This document shows, one piece after another, positions 17,633-25,779 of a stretch of DNA of 64,000 bases. The stretch lies in contig CAZGIW010000005.1 in the NCBI GenBank assembly GCA_964526285.1, forward strand, positions 1 to 64,000, read 5' to 3'. Both the position numbers and the translations under genes were made by a program. The stretch's first letter is position 1; each line of letters starts with the position of its first letter. A model generated the notes under the pieces. That model ran no database searches. It was not told the DNA's origin and worked only from the letters and a program-made list of their open reading frames with translations. The stretch is from CAYMAZ01 sp964526285. GTDB lineage: Bacteria; Bacteroidota; Bacteroidia; Bacteroidales; DTU049.

Positions 17633-19608
17633 TATTGTTTTATCATTGGTAGAGTTGCAAAGGTACCATCTGAAAATGAAATGTGCAAATAATACTGACC
17701 TGCCGGCAAATGTTCTCCCTGAAGCAGAATGTCTTCATGTTTTTTTAAAATGCTGTTTGCTTTTTTTAAAACCGGTTTGCCGTAAACATTATACATTATT
17801 AAATTAATAATATGGGCAGAGTAATTGTTTTCAACTGTAAAAGTATTTACGAATGGATTGGGAAACACACTGACATGTGGTTCATCTGCATACTCATCAA
17901 CAGATGCAATAGAGGGAAGCATGGTATATGCTTTCACTACTTCCACTTTGTTTGAGTCAACAGTATTGTCACACATTGTGAGTTTTACAAAGTATGTTCC
18001 GGGGTTTATGCTGTCAGTGTTCCATTCACACAGTTCATCAGAATATACTTTTTGATATTTTCTGACGCTGATTGGTATCCATGGATCAGATTCATTCTGT
18101 CTGTAGTGAAGTTCGTACCATGCCATTTCAGTGCTGAAATATGATGAAGCTTTGTCAATCCAAACGGAGCCATAAAGAGGAATCAAACTATCAGCATACA
18201 CGATGTTGGACCCTTCAAGTTTAATATACCATACCATTGCGTCGTCATAATATTCAGGTAGTTGCGGTAGGTTTGACTGCAACACAATCATAATTGATTT
18301 ATCTTTTGCAATACTTCTTCCCCAGTTTTGTCCACCGTAAACAAGAAATCCAATAGACTGATCATTTAAGTGAAAATCACAATTGAGATATGAAAACCCC
18401 ATGATTATAAATGAATTTGCTTCAGCAAAAACATATCCGCCACTTCCATCAATCATGCTGTTGTTTACAGTGACTGAGCTATTTTCAAACAACCCGATTT
18501 CTCCAAGGATGCAGTTGTTGATTTCACCTTCAGAATCAATAAACATATACAAACTCCATGTTGTTACATGGGTATTGATAAGATGAAGCTGATGACTGCT
18601 TAGAGGAGCCATGAAATTTGAATAATATGAATTGTTTACCAGTCCTGAAACATCATATGCAAGCTGATCACGAAACCACACACCAATTGTTCTTAGTTCT
18701 GAATCAGATATTGTGACATCGCTTCCGGGTTCGGGCATCAATCCCCACATGATGTCTGTACAATCATCAATCACATAAGAGTAGAAAATATTTGTCAAAC
18801 CCGGTGTGGGGGGTGTAAATTCATTATAGACGATTGCTGCACCATCCGGAAAGGATATGTCCATTGAAGCAGTATCAGGAATATGATGCCAGATAAGCAT
18901 GTGCGTAGATTGTTCAATATGAAGATGTGCGTTATGAAGCATTACAAATTCAGCAGCATCGCAATTTATCATTTCAACCTGAGCACGGGATGAAAGGCCA
19001 CATGTGGTGAATCCCGATTTAGTTACATTCTCCCAAAATACTGTTGCACTATCTGTTGCAACAAGATTGTTCTGGAGTCCAGAAAAATTGAGATGTGAAT
19101 TGCTGATATCAATATGTCCGCCTCCAGCAGCAACGAGAGACCTTTGATAAATATATAGTTGAGGGAAACTCATGGTTGAGTTGCTAATTTCAACCCTGGC
19201 CTGATCACCCCAAACATAAATGTCTCCCTGAATCAGAGCATCTGCATTTTCAAAAACCAATATGCCGTCATTCAGCACAAACACAGGCCCGTTATTGAAA
19301 AATGAACCTGTAATATACACAGAATCTCCGGGACTCACACCAACAAAAAGTGTGTCAAGGTTTTTTTGCCCACTTTTATTTAATGAAGCAAAGTCAGTCT
19401 TTATTAGCTGCTGCTGATAGCTTAATGTCTGAGGTAAATTCATGCCCGATTCATCCTCCCGAACTTCATGGTTTCCGAATAACTTGTTTTCTGTATTAGA
19501 CAGTTCGATTTTTTGATTGTAGAGATTAAGAATTTCAGGAATATCAATACTCTGAGCTTGCAAAAAAATTGTTGCAAGCATGGTTAATGTGAATAAAAAA
19601 TGTTTCAT
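17632..19608 (-). CDS. Secreted protein, probable beta-helix body with T9SS sorting domain
   Basis: 658 residues with a signal peptide (KHFLFTLTMLATIFLQAQS). The central part repeats short strands with Asn/Ser turns (ISNSTMSFPQLYIYQRS, ISNSHLNFSGLQNN, VNNSMIDGSGGYVF), suggesting a right-handed parallel beta-helix. The last ~85 residues are a T9SS type A domain (VSVFPNPFVNTFTVENN, ending ATLPMIKQ). It is probably surface-exposed. The ligand or enzyme activity is not recognisable. Confidence 0.75.
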   Translation of the reverse strand: MKHFLFTLTMLATIFLQAQSIDIPEILNLYNQKIELSNTENKLFGNHEVREDESGMNLPQTLSYQQQLIKTDFASLNKSGQKNLDTLFVGVSPGDSVYITGSFFNNGPVFVLNDGILVFENADALIQGDIYVWGDQARVEISNSTMSFPQLYIYQRSLVAAGGGHIDISNSHLNFSGLQNNLVATDSATVFWENVTKSGFTTCGLSSRAQVEMINCDAAEFVMLHNAHLHIEQSTHMLIWHHIPDTASMDISFPDGAAIVYNEFTPPTPGLTNIFYSYVIDDCTDIMWGLMPEPGSDVTISDSELRTIGVWFRDQLAYDVSGLVNNSYYSNFMAPLSSHQLHLINTHVTTWSLYMFIDSEGEINNCILGEIGLFENSSVTVNNSMIDGSGGYVFAEANSFIIMGFSYLNCDFHLNDQSIGFLVYGGQNWGRSIAKDKSIMIVLQSNLPQLPEYYDDAMVWYIKLEGSNIVYADSLIPLYGSVWIDKASSYFSTEMAWYELHYRQNESDPWIPISVRKYQKVYSDELCEWNTDSINPGTYFVKLTMCDNTVDSNKVEVVKAYTMLPSIASVDEYADEPHVSVFPNPFVNTFTVENNYSAHIINLIMYNVYGKPVLKKANSILKKHEDILLQGEHLPAGQYYLHISFSDGTFATLPMIKQ

Positions 19609-19742
19609 AATTGTTTTTTAAGGTTTCTGAATTTCTACACAATAATGTTTAATCACCCTTATTTGAAGAAGAATCAAAAATACAAAAATTAACAACAGAG
19701 TAAACTTATGCTTTCAAAAATAATGATTGAATAAAAAATAGT

Positions 19743-19750
19743 TAATTTTG
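19743..19750 (+). promoter_or_regulatory. Probable -7 box for tRNA-Arg
   Basis: TAATTTTG matches TAnnTTTG and ends 11 nt before the first base of the tRNA, the expected distance for a tRNA promoter in Bacteroidota. Confidence 0.55.
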
Positions 19751-19761
19751 CAAAAGATTTT

Positions 19762-19833
19762 GGCCCCATAGTTCAAGGGATAGAATGGAAGTTTCCTAAA
19801 CTTTAGATCCAGGTTCGAGTCCTGGTGGGGCTG
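19762..19833 (+). tRNA. tRNA-Arg (anticodon CCT)
   Basis: A full cloverleaf can be drawn. The acceptor arm is GGCCCCA / TGGGGCT, the anticodon arm GAAGT / ACTTT with loop TTCCTAA (anticodon CCT, reading AGG), and the T arm CCAGG-TTCGAGT-CCTGG. The CCA end is not encoded. The 3' 20 nt serve as the attachment site of the integrated element that follows. Confidence 0.93.
19813..19832 (+). other. attL core (20 bp)
   Basis: GTTCGAGTCCTGGTGGGGCT, the T-arm and acceptor end of tRNA-Arg, is repeated exactly at 37675-37694. The integrase-proximal copy keeps the tRNA intact. Confidence 0.9.
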
Positions 19834-19943
19834 CTCGGTATATCTCACTCATGGTTAAAGAATAGAAAATTTAGCTCATTTTCAACGCTTTACCAAATGC
19901 TGTTTGTTAAGGATTGTCAAAGAATCCACCCATTTTTAGCGAA

Positions 19944-19967
19944 ATTGTTGAACCATTGTTGAACCAT
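19944..19967 (+). repeat. Candidate integrase arm-binding site, left
   Basis: Two tandem copies of ATTGTTGAACC followed by AT lie just before the integrase gene. The same 24 bp occur in the same orientation at the other end of the element (37600-37623). Confidence 0.75.
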
Positions 19968-19980
19968 AAATTTCGCAGAA

Positions 19981-21117
19981 ATGAATATTACTCAAAAATT
20001 TATAGCAAAGAGCAGAAAGAATTCTGACAACACACACTCAATCCTCTTCCGGATCATCTGCAACCGTGAAATAATTTATGTTAACACCGGGGTAAGAGTG
20101 CATCCGGCACACTGGGATAAGCGCAACGGAAGGATTAAAAGCTCTCATCCATTTGCTTCGCTCCTGGAGCCACAGCTCGAAGAGTTTGCTCAAAAGCTCA
20201 ACGCCTTCAAAGCCCGCTTATGCCTTGATGATGAAACCATAACTGTGGATAAAATCAAAGCCCTGTTTGTGGTGAAAGAAATACAAACTAAGGATTTTTA
20301 TGAGTTTGTAGAATATGAGCTTACTCTTAATAATAAGCAGTACAAACCATTAACAATAACACAGCATCGTTGTCATTTGAGACATTTGAAAGAATTTGCA
20401 CCTGTGCTCAACTTTGATCAGATCACTACAGGGTTCCTGGAACAATATGAAAAGCATCTTGCAAGCTGCCGAGGCAACGACACAAACACGGTGCACGGAA
20501 AACTAAAATTTATCCGCACATATATTAATGTAGCTATACGCAAAGGGCTGATTGAAAAATATGTGTTTCGTGGATACCGGCTAAAACGAAAGCCCGCAAA
20601 ACCCCGCTTTATGGCTCTCAGCGATTTTTCTCAATTGGAACAATATTTTGAACAAACGACCAGGGCACTGCACCGCAACCACCTGCGCTATTTTCTGTTT
20701 GCGTGCACAACCGGGTTAAGATATGGAGACCTGAAGCAATTGCGATGGGAACACCTTCAGGAAGGGTCTGTTTACATCCGTATGCAAAAAACCGGAGAAG
20801 TGATCAGCATCCCCATCAGCACCCGGGCAATGAAATATCTTCCGGGAAAAGCCGACTCCGGATTCATATTCAAAGTGCCTACCAATCAGGTTGCCAACAG
20901 GATTTTAAAAGATATCGGGGCTGCTGCCGGCACGAAACAAACTCTTTCAACACATGTGGCACGACATACATTTGCAACCCTGAGCCTCAATATTGGCATT
21001 CCGTTGCATGTGGTGCAAAAACTTCTGGGGCATGCCAGCCTCAAAACAACTGAGATATATGCCCGTGTGATAGATAAAACGGTGAGTGACGAAATAAAGA
21101 AGTGGGAAAATATTTGA
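19981..21117 (+). CDS. int: Tyrosine recombinase/integrase
   Basis: 378 residues. It has an N-terminal arm-binding domain (about 1-100), a SAM-like core-binding domain (105-205) and a catalytic domain (210-378). The catalytic set is seen as R247 in TGLRYGD, H325xxR328 in HVARHT, H351 in LLGHASLKTTEIY and the nucleophile Y360. It integrates and excises the element at the tRNA-Arg 3' end 148 bp away. The domain layout is that of Bacteroidota phage and transposon integrases. Confidence 0.95.
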   Translation: MNITQKFIAKSRKNSDNTHSILFRIICNREIIYVNTGVRVHPAHWDKRNGRIKSSHPFASLLEPQLEEFAQKLNAFKARLCLDDETITVDKIKALFVVKEIQTKDFYEFVEYELTLNNKQYKPLTITQHRCHLRHLKEFAPVLNFDQITTGFLEQYEKHLASCRGNDTNTVHGKLKFIRTYINVAIRKGLIEKYVFRGYRLKRKPAKPRFMALSDFSQLEQYFEQTTRALHRNHLRYFLFACTTGLRYGDLKQLRWEHLQEGSVYIRMQKTGEVISIPISTRAMKYLPGKADSGFIFKVPTNQVANRILKDIGAAAGTKQTLSTHVARHTFATLSLNIGIPLHVVQKLLGHASLKTTEIYARVIDKTVSDEIKKWENI

Positions 21118-21223
21118 TTTCTTTATACTTTTTTTATAAAACTGATATACTTTGTATCAGAAAGTTTTCGTTTATTTGCAAAATAATCGCTTCACAGATT
21201 TAAAAGTAACTAATCAAAACATT

Positions 21224-21730
21224 ATGAACAAGCAAATTCAAGAATCGGGTGTTAACCAGTTTAATGCTTTTTTGAGAAATTACACAAAGGAAGCTCAGCC
21301 AAAACAACTCAACGAAAACTACTATCACTATAATGTGGTTTTAGAGGCTTATTGCCAGGGGAAGGAACAGGGAAAAGAAGATGTTGAGCAAAAAATTATT
21401 GATAAGTGTATTGATCGTTTTATTGATCGTGCAAACCAGGTTTATCAAATGGCAAAAACATTCACAGAAATGCTTGCAAAAAACAGATATGGAGTTAAAA
21501 AGTTTTACATCAATGTTTTTCACAGAAATCCGAAAGTTATTGTGGTGATTGAGGAATCGCTGATGCTTGAGGATGAATTTGTATATTTTGTTTATCCAAA
21601 GTTAAATGAGATGAAAAGCTCATTTTTTACTTTATTTGAAAACACACTCGACATTAGCCTTATTGGACACAGTGACTTGTCTGAATACTTATTGAAGTCG
21701 GATGGTTTTGGTTATACAGAAGATGTTTAA
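21224..21730 (+). CDS. Unknown protein, first gene of a two-gene cassette with a HEPN-like partner
   Basis: 168 residues starting at the ATG after an AT-rich leader. The N-terminal half is helical and charged (EQGKEDVEQKIIDKCIDRFI). The C-terminal half alternates strands and helices (KFYINVFHRNPKVIVVIEES, LFENTLDISLIGHSDL) and could be a reduced nucleotidyltransferase-like fold, but I cannot see a GSxxxGxxxD motif. The stop codon is 3 nt before the next start, so both are co-translated. It sits between integrase and repressor, where temperate elements often carry accessory defence or toxin-antitoxin genes. I recognise no family. Confidence 0.6.
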   Translation: MNKQIQESGVNQFNAFLRNYTKEAQPKQLNENYYHYNVVLEAYCQGKEQGKEDVEQKIIDKCIDRFIDRANQVYQMAKTFTEMLAKNRYGVKKFYINVFHRNPKVIVVIEESLMLEDEFVYFVYPKLNEMKSSFFTLFENTLDISLIGHSDLSEYLLKSDGFGYTEDV

Positions 21731-21733
21731 GCA

Positions 21734-22132
21734 ATGACAAAAAACGAAAAATTTACTTTTGCTGGCAGAAACAAAAGCCTTTGCATTCAGCTCAACGAGC
21801 AGGGCGAATATTATGATTGGGTTGTAACTACTGCTTTTTACTCTTGTATTCATTTTCTTGAGGGTGGATTATTGCCGTGTAAAATAAACGGCTGCCAGTG
21901 CAAAAACATTTCAGAGGTTAAAGAGGTTTTTGAAATGGAGGGAAGACATGCTGCCCGTAGCAAGTTGGCTCATCAATATACAACGCCCCAAATTGCATCT
22001 GCTTATGATTGGCTTGATGATCAGTCGCGAAACTCACGGTATAAAACCTATAAGGTTAACAAACCAATTGCAGCAAAAGCATTATACTATTTAAACAGTA
22101 TTGCAGAATATTGCGAAACCCGCAACTCCTAA
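21734..22132 (+). CDS. HEPN-like helical protein (possible toxin or nucleic-acid-acting partner)
   Basis: 132 residues, all-helical. The order of segments is suggestive of a HEPN fold: WVVTTAFYSCIHFLEG, then EGRHAARSKLAHQY, then YDWLDDQSRNSRYKTYK and a final ALYYLNSIAEYCE helix. In HEPN proteins the last long helix carries RX4-6H. Here the equivalent looks like RNSRYKTYK with Tyr instead of His, so RNase activity is doubtful. The gene is paired with the gene just upstream and converges with the repressor. Assignment is by pattern only. Confidence 0.5.
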   Translation: MTKNEKFTFAGRNKSLCIQLNEQGEYYDWVVTTAFYSCIHFLEGGLLPCKINGCQCKNISEVKEVFEMEGRHAARSKLAHQYTTPQIASAYDWLDDQSRNSRYKTYKVNKPIAAKALYYLNSIAEYCETRNS

Positions 22133-22500
22133 CCCCGCAACCCCCGCAAAACATCTATCAAGTCGTTTTTGGCGGCCAGTTCTTTTTTTAGGCCCTCAAT
22201 CTCTTTTTTCAACACATCTATTTCGTGGCTTAGGTTTATCACCTGGTTGTTGCCATTGCCATTGGCAACCTGCTGTATGCCGTGTGCATAACCAACGGCA
22301 GGCATCTCTTCAAAAAAATAACCAATTGGCACATTAAAATAATTACATATTTTCAATAATGTATCAATTGACGTTGTGTTATTATTAAGAATTGATTGCA
22401 ATCCGTTTTGAGTTATATCAACCCGAGAACTAAGTTCTTTCAACGATACTTTTCTCTCTGAACACAACTCTCTTATTTTAAAGGCTTTAAATGTATTCAT
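22129..22500 (-). CDS. XRE-family phage-type repressor
   Basis: 123 residues. A helix-turn-helix of the Cro/C1 type covers about residues 5-60 (IRELCSERKVSLKELSSRVD, TQNGLQSILNNNTTS, then LLKICNYFNVPIGYFFEE). The C-terminal part is a coiled coil (LSHEIDVLKKEIEGLKKELAAK), probably for dimer or tetramer formation. No LexA-like protease domain is present, so induction would need another signal. It is transcribed divergently from the early genes, the usual lysogeny switch layout. Confidence 0.85.
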   Translation of the reverse strand: MNTFKAFKIRELCSERKVSLKELSSRVDITQNGLQSILNNNTTSIDTLLKICNYFNVPIGYFFEEMPAVGYAHGIQQVANGNGNNQVINLSHEIDVLKKEIEGLKKELAAKNDLIDVLRGLRG

Positions 22501-22553
22501 AATTTAGAATTAAAATAAATTACGGTTTTAGTTGTATTTTTATGTATATTTAT

Positions 22554-22585
22554 TTGGATTTCTAATACAAACATATATACATTTG
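22554..22585 (+). promoter_or_regulatory. Early promoter of the element (divergent switch region)
   Basis: TTG at 22554-22556 and TACATTTG at 22578-22585 match the -33 and -7 elements of Bacteroidota promoters, with 21-nt spacing. They drive the early genes and lie between the repressor and the first early gene. They are the likely operator target. Confidence 0.6.
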
Positions 22586-22695
22586 CAAAATAAAGTTACA
22601 ACAATTAAACCAAAACAGTATGAGAAACTTTAAAAAAGTGGCAGAGAAACAAAACAAAACAAACAATTATTCACCCTTAAATAAAAAAAACAACT

Positions 22696-23328
22696 ATGGA
22701 AAATCAAAACAACATCAAAAAATTCTGTCAAGAATTAAGAGGCTTCAAGCCAGTACACGACTTGAAAATAACAAGAAAATTGTTTGACTGTTTGCAAATA
22801 TCCAAATCGCAAACCCGCGAAGAGGCATATGTCTTATTCCTTGAGTGGATGCAAAAGGCATATATGCAGATGGCTTATGGCGTTACTAACCGCAATATTT
22901 TAATATTGGTTGGTCCGCAAGGCACTTACAAAACATCCTTTTTAAACAATTTGTGTCCATTGCAGCTTAAAGAGTATTCTTACTGCACTCACATTCCTCT
23001 CTCTCCTCATTATGAGTATACTATATCCCTCCTTACTGAAACAGCATTTGTAAATATTGATGATCAGCTTTCGGTAATCATTGGTAGAGATATGAGAACC
23101 ATGATGGATATAAGAAGTAGGAGCATTTTTGTAACTAGGAAAACATATCGCGAAGCGAGCACAGAAGTGCAACGCATTGCTAATATAATGGCCTCGTGTA
23201 ATTCATTGCCCGATAGTCTATTGAATGAGAAAGAATTAAGTATTATTCATATAAATAGTATATCTCGTGAATACGCAAGCATTAACATGTATAGCGTATG
23301 GATTGAAATTGCCAATTCAATTAATTAA
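22696..23328 (+). CDS. Reduced VapE/VirE-like P-loop ATPase, paralogue of the 447-residue protein
   Basis: 210 residues. The Walker A GPQGTYKTS (73-81) and Walker B FVNIDDQ (118-124) closely resemble GPQGVYKTS and LINVDDQ of the larger protein at 25780-27123, and the spacing is the same. Sensor-1 Asn is kept (SCNSLP). The NRRYL arginines after it, and the whole C-terminal domain, are missing. It may bind ATP without forming a normal active ring, and could modulate the full helicase. It is the first early gene after the divergent promoter. Confidence 0.75.
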   Translation: MENQNNIKKFCQELRGFKPVHDLKITRKLFDCLQISKSQTREEAYVLFLEWMQKAYMQMAYGVTNRNILILVGPQGTYKTSFLNNLCPLQLKEYSYCTHIPLSPHYEYTISLLTETAFVNIDDQLSVIIGRDMRTMMDIRSRSIFVTRKTYREASTEVQRIANIMASCNSLPDSLLNEKELSIIHINSISREYASINMYSVWIEIANSIN

Positions 23329-23342
23329 ATAAAAAAACAACT

Positions 23343-23684
23343 ATGGACACAAAAACACAAAAACAACAAAGTTTGGTATCATGGCTTCGCACAGTGCTAA
23401 GCTGGGCTGATTACGAAAACCTGCCCCAAACATTGGGCATAACCAAAAGCCGTATGAGCCGCATTGAAACAAGCGGCATCATGTATTATGAAGAGCTGCG
23501 CCCGCTGCTTTCTCTCATCTATACAAAATTTGCCGATAGTGCACAAGTGAGAGAACCAGGCGAATTCATTGGACGTTTTCGCCAAACCCACATCACCATG
23601 TTGGAGCTTCAGGAGCTTACTGAAGATTATATGAAAATTCGTGAAAAACAACAAAAGGAGGCCAACAATGGAAACAACTATTAA
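23343..23684 (+). CDS. Small early protein with helix-turn-helix-like segment
   Basis: 113 residues, no named family. The segment LPQTLGITKSRMSRIETSG (about 28-46) looks like the first two helices of an XRE/Cro-type DNA-binding domain. The rest is helical, ending in a Gln/Lys-rich tail. Its position, second after the divergent promoter, fits a Cro- or CII-like regulator. The start lies 14 nt after the previous gene. It overlaps the next gene by 17 nt. Confidence 0.6.
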   Translation: MDTKTQKQQSLVSWLRTVLSWADYENLPQTLGITKSRMSRIETSGIMYYEELRPLLSLIYTKFADSAQVREPGEFIGRFRQTHITMLELQELTEDYMKIREKQQKEANNGNNY

Positions 23685-23940
23685 AACAAATGGCGAATTG
23701 CTCATAGTGAATTGCCCCAACAAACAAACAGCTGTCACGCTTGGCAAAATGGTGAAAGCACTGTTTGAAATGAAGCAGGCCGTTGGCAGCGATGAATTCA
23801 TCAAGGGATCGGTGCAAACCATGTATAATTCTCTCAAGTATAAGGCTGCTGAACAAACACTGCAAACGGCAATTATGACCGGACCCACAATGATGCTTGA
23901 ATTTGTGCTTGATATAAATGAAGAGGAGGAACAAAAATGA
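23668..23940 (+). CDS. Small early protein of unknown function
   Basis: 90 residues from an ATG preceded by AAAGGAGG, an unusually good Shine-Dalgarno sequence for this phylum. The protein is amphipathic and ends in an acidic tail (DINEEEEQK). No domain is recognised. It overlaps the genes on both sides, which indicates a translationally coupled early operon. Confidence 0.6.
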   Translation: METTIKTNGELLIVNCPNKQTAVTLGKMVKALFEMKQAVGSDEFIKGSVQTMYNSLKYKAAEQTLQTAIMTGPTMMLEFVLDINEEEEQK

Positions 23941-24197
23941 GTTTAGGCAAACGACTATCCCAAAAATATGCCGGCAGTGACAGCACTCTCACCACTGCTG
24001 AAGAGGCCCGCCAAATGGCTTTGGCCGCCTACACAAAAAAATGCATGAAAACACTGCGCGAAAACCGCATAGCATTGCAAAGGCAGCTCGAATATATGAA
24101 GCAGCAAACAATCAAAAATTTGCCCGAGCATTTGAGCCAGGATGATTGTATGAATATTATTGAAACTGTTTTGTACGAATCTTCTCAAAGAAAATAG
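23937..24197 (+). CDS. Small helical early protein
   Basis: 86 residues, overlapping the previous stop by 4 nt (ATGA). Highly helical and basic in the middle (KKCMKTLRENRIALQRQLEY). Function unknown. Candidate roles for such early proteins include replication accessory or host takeover factors, but nothing in the sequence decides. Confidence 0.55.
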   Translation: MSLGKRLSQKYAGSDSTLTTAEEARQMALAAYTKKCMKTLRENRIALQRQLEYMKQQTIKNLPEHLSQDDCMNIIETVLYESSQRK

Positions 24198-24199
24198 CT

Positions 24200-24421
24200 A
24201 TGGGAACCATACATATTCACAGTTTGAGTGAAACCATTCTGTCCGACCTGGAACAAAAAATGTGCAGCATTGAAGAGCTGCATCAGTCCCTGAAAAAGAA
24301 AATAACCGAACTTGATCGGGGACAACTCCAGTCGGTTCGCATCACGGCCGATTGCCTTGAAATAATCAAAGCTATGTATGCCGACACCCACGATATATTT
24401 GAAAAGAACAAAATAGGCTAA
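24200..24421 (+). CDS. Small early protein of unknown function
   Basis: 73 residues starting 2 nt after the previous stop codon. Predicted helical, with a central heptad-like stretch (LSDLEQKMCSIEELHQSLKK). No domain is recognised. It is placed between two other coupled early genes. Confidence 0.55.
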   Translation: MGTIHIHSLSETILSDLEQKMCSIEELHQSLKKKITELDRGQLQSVRITADCLEIIKAMYADTHDIFEKNKIG

Positions 24422-24423
24422 CC

Positions 24424-24774
24424 ATGGGAACATCAAACAGCAGAATTGAGCAAATATACCGGATGCTTGAAAAATCGCACAATATGCAGCAAGAAGCGTT
24501 GCAATTGCAATTTAATGCCTTATGCAGCCTGCTTGAGTTTGTGAGCAATACCGACCGCAAGGCCACAAATGTAATTAACACACTGGCCGCCCCTGGCAAT
24601 GGCGAAACTTACACAGTGGATGAAATTGCATCAATATTGCGTGTGAGTGTCTCCACAGTCTATAAATGGGTTCAGGGCAACCGCATTCCACACACCAAAC
24701 CCAACGGCGGGAAGGTGATCTTTTACAAACATCAGTTAACAGAGTTTTTCAATAAATACCAATTGCAAAAATGA
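24424..24774 (+). CDS. Excisionase/MerR-like helix-turn-helix (HTH_17) protein
   Basis: 116 residues. The C-terminal half is a clear winged-helix DNA-binding domain of the HTH_17 class: YTVDEIASILRVSVSTVYKW, then GNRIPHTKPNGGKVIFYKHQLTEFF. The N-terminal half is helical. This class includes excisionases (recombination directionality factors). The gene is in the early operon, so it is a good candidate for Xis or an early regulator. It starts 2 nt after the previous stop and overlaps the next gene by 4 nt. Confidence 0.78.
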   Translation: MGTSNSRIEQIYRMLEKSHNMQQEALQLQFNALCSLLEFVSNTDRKATNVINTLAAPGNGETYTVDEIASILRVSVSTVYKWVQGNRIPHTKPNGGKVIFYKHQLTEFFNKYQLQK

Positions 24775-25142
24775 GTACAATATTTCAAGACGAATTTGCG
24801 GCACTCAACCGTGAATTTATGGAGTATATTGCCCAGCTTCGGAAGGAGGTGCAAGAATACTCACAAAAAATAGATGCAAAGCCATATTACATTCAAAAGC
24901 AAAACGAAAAGCTTTGGAAGCTAAAAACCTTTAAGGACCGCTATGGCAACATCATGGACAATTTGCTGAAGGTGATGGATGACAGTTTTGAGAGAGGAAA
25001 AAAGAGAGGCATGAAACTGATGGAGGATGAAAAGAAGCTTCAGGAAAACCCATACATAATAAGTAAGGACGGTAAAAACCGTGAATCATTAAGAATTATG
25101 CACAATTCAAAACAAAAGGAAAAATGGGCAGATCATTATTAA
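24771..25142 (+). CDS. Coiled-coil early protein of unknown function
   Basis: 123 residues, strongly charged and helical (REFMEYIAQLRKEVQEYSQKI, then FERGKKRGMKLMEDEKKLQE). No named domain. It starts in a 4-nt overlap with the HTH gene and overlaps the NUMOD gene by 19 nt. Confidence 0.55.
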   Translation: MSTIFQDEFAALNREFMEYIAQLRKEVQEYSQKIDAKPYYIQKQNEKLWKLKTFKDRYGNIMDNLLKVMDDSFERGKKRGMKLMEDEKKLQENPYIISKDGKNRESLRIMHNSKQKEKWADHY

Positions 25143-25543
25143 AAGAAGTCATAGACTGGCGTGTGATCAACGGCGAACTGACACCAGTTAGAGTGATGAT
25201 GAAAGTAGAAGTTAAGCTAGGCAAACCAGCTGGTCACCCCGCTTGGAACAAAGGCAAAACATGGGATGAAATTTATTCTCCTGAAATGAAAGCCAGGCAG
25301 CTTGAATATGCCAAAAGCAAGCTTGAGCAAATGCGCACAAACAGCATCAAAACCCGCAAAGGCAAACCGGCCGTAAACAGCAACCCTGTGTTGATGCTGC
25401 ACCCACTCACAGGCAATGTAATTGGCAGGTTCTATTCATCGCGTGAGGCTATGCGCAAAACAGGCATAAACGAACGCAACATAAGAAAAGCATGCACAGG
25501 CGACCGCAAAGCAACTGGCGGCTATAAATGGAGGTATGAATGA
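25124..25543 (+). CDS. NUMOD-repeat DNA-binding protein without a nuclease domain
   Basis: 139 residues. HPAWNKGKTWDEIYSPEMKAR (about 44-64) matches the NUMOD3 motif, and VLMLHPLTGNVIGRFYSSREA through NERNIRKACTGDRKATGGYKW (about 88-138) matches NUMOD1. These modules are the DNA-recognition parts of GIY-YIG and HNH homing endonucleases. No HNH or GIY-YIG catalytic part is present, so the protein is either a standalone DNA binder or a remnant of a homing endonuclease. It overlaps its neighbours, suggesting it is expressed. Confidence 0.75.
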   Translation: MGRSLLKEVIDWRVINGELTPVRVMMKVEVKLGKPAGHPAWNKGKTWDEIYSPEMKARQLEYAKSKLEQMRTNSIKTRKGKPAVNSNPVLMLHPLTGNVIGRFYSSREAMRKTGINERNIRKACTGDRKATGGYKWRYE

Positions 25544-25758
25544 AAGACACTGTTAGAGATATCTCAATCACTGAAATAGAGTTAGATCTTCTGGTGGAAC
25601 TTTTGCTCAAAGAAGAAAAACGATGCCATTCAAATGCAAAAGAGACCAAGAGAGGATTCGGACTTTCTTCTAATAGCTTTGAAAAATACGCAAAATGGAC
25701 ACAGCGCGCAGATGATTGCAATGAACTTGCAAGCAAACTATCCGAGAGGTTTATTTAA
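25540..25758 (+). CDS. Small charged protein of unknown function
   Basis: 72 residues with a 4-nt overlap to the NUMOD gene. It is helical and acidic/basic mixed (ITEIELDLLVELLLKEEKRC). No family recognised. It ends 21 nt before the ATPase gene. Confidence 0.5.
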   Translation: MKDTVRDISITEIELDLLVELLLKEEKRCHSNAKETKRGFGLSSNSFEKYAKWTQRADDCNELASKLSERFI

Positions 25759-25779
25759 TAAATTCAACACAAAAACTTT

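Noticed and set aside
22620..22787. 55-codon frame starting MRNFKKVAEKQNK in the switch region
   Set aside because: It overlaps the reduced ATPase gene by about 90 nt and is only Lys/Asn/Gln-rich sequence from an AT-rich leader. No independent support.
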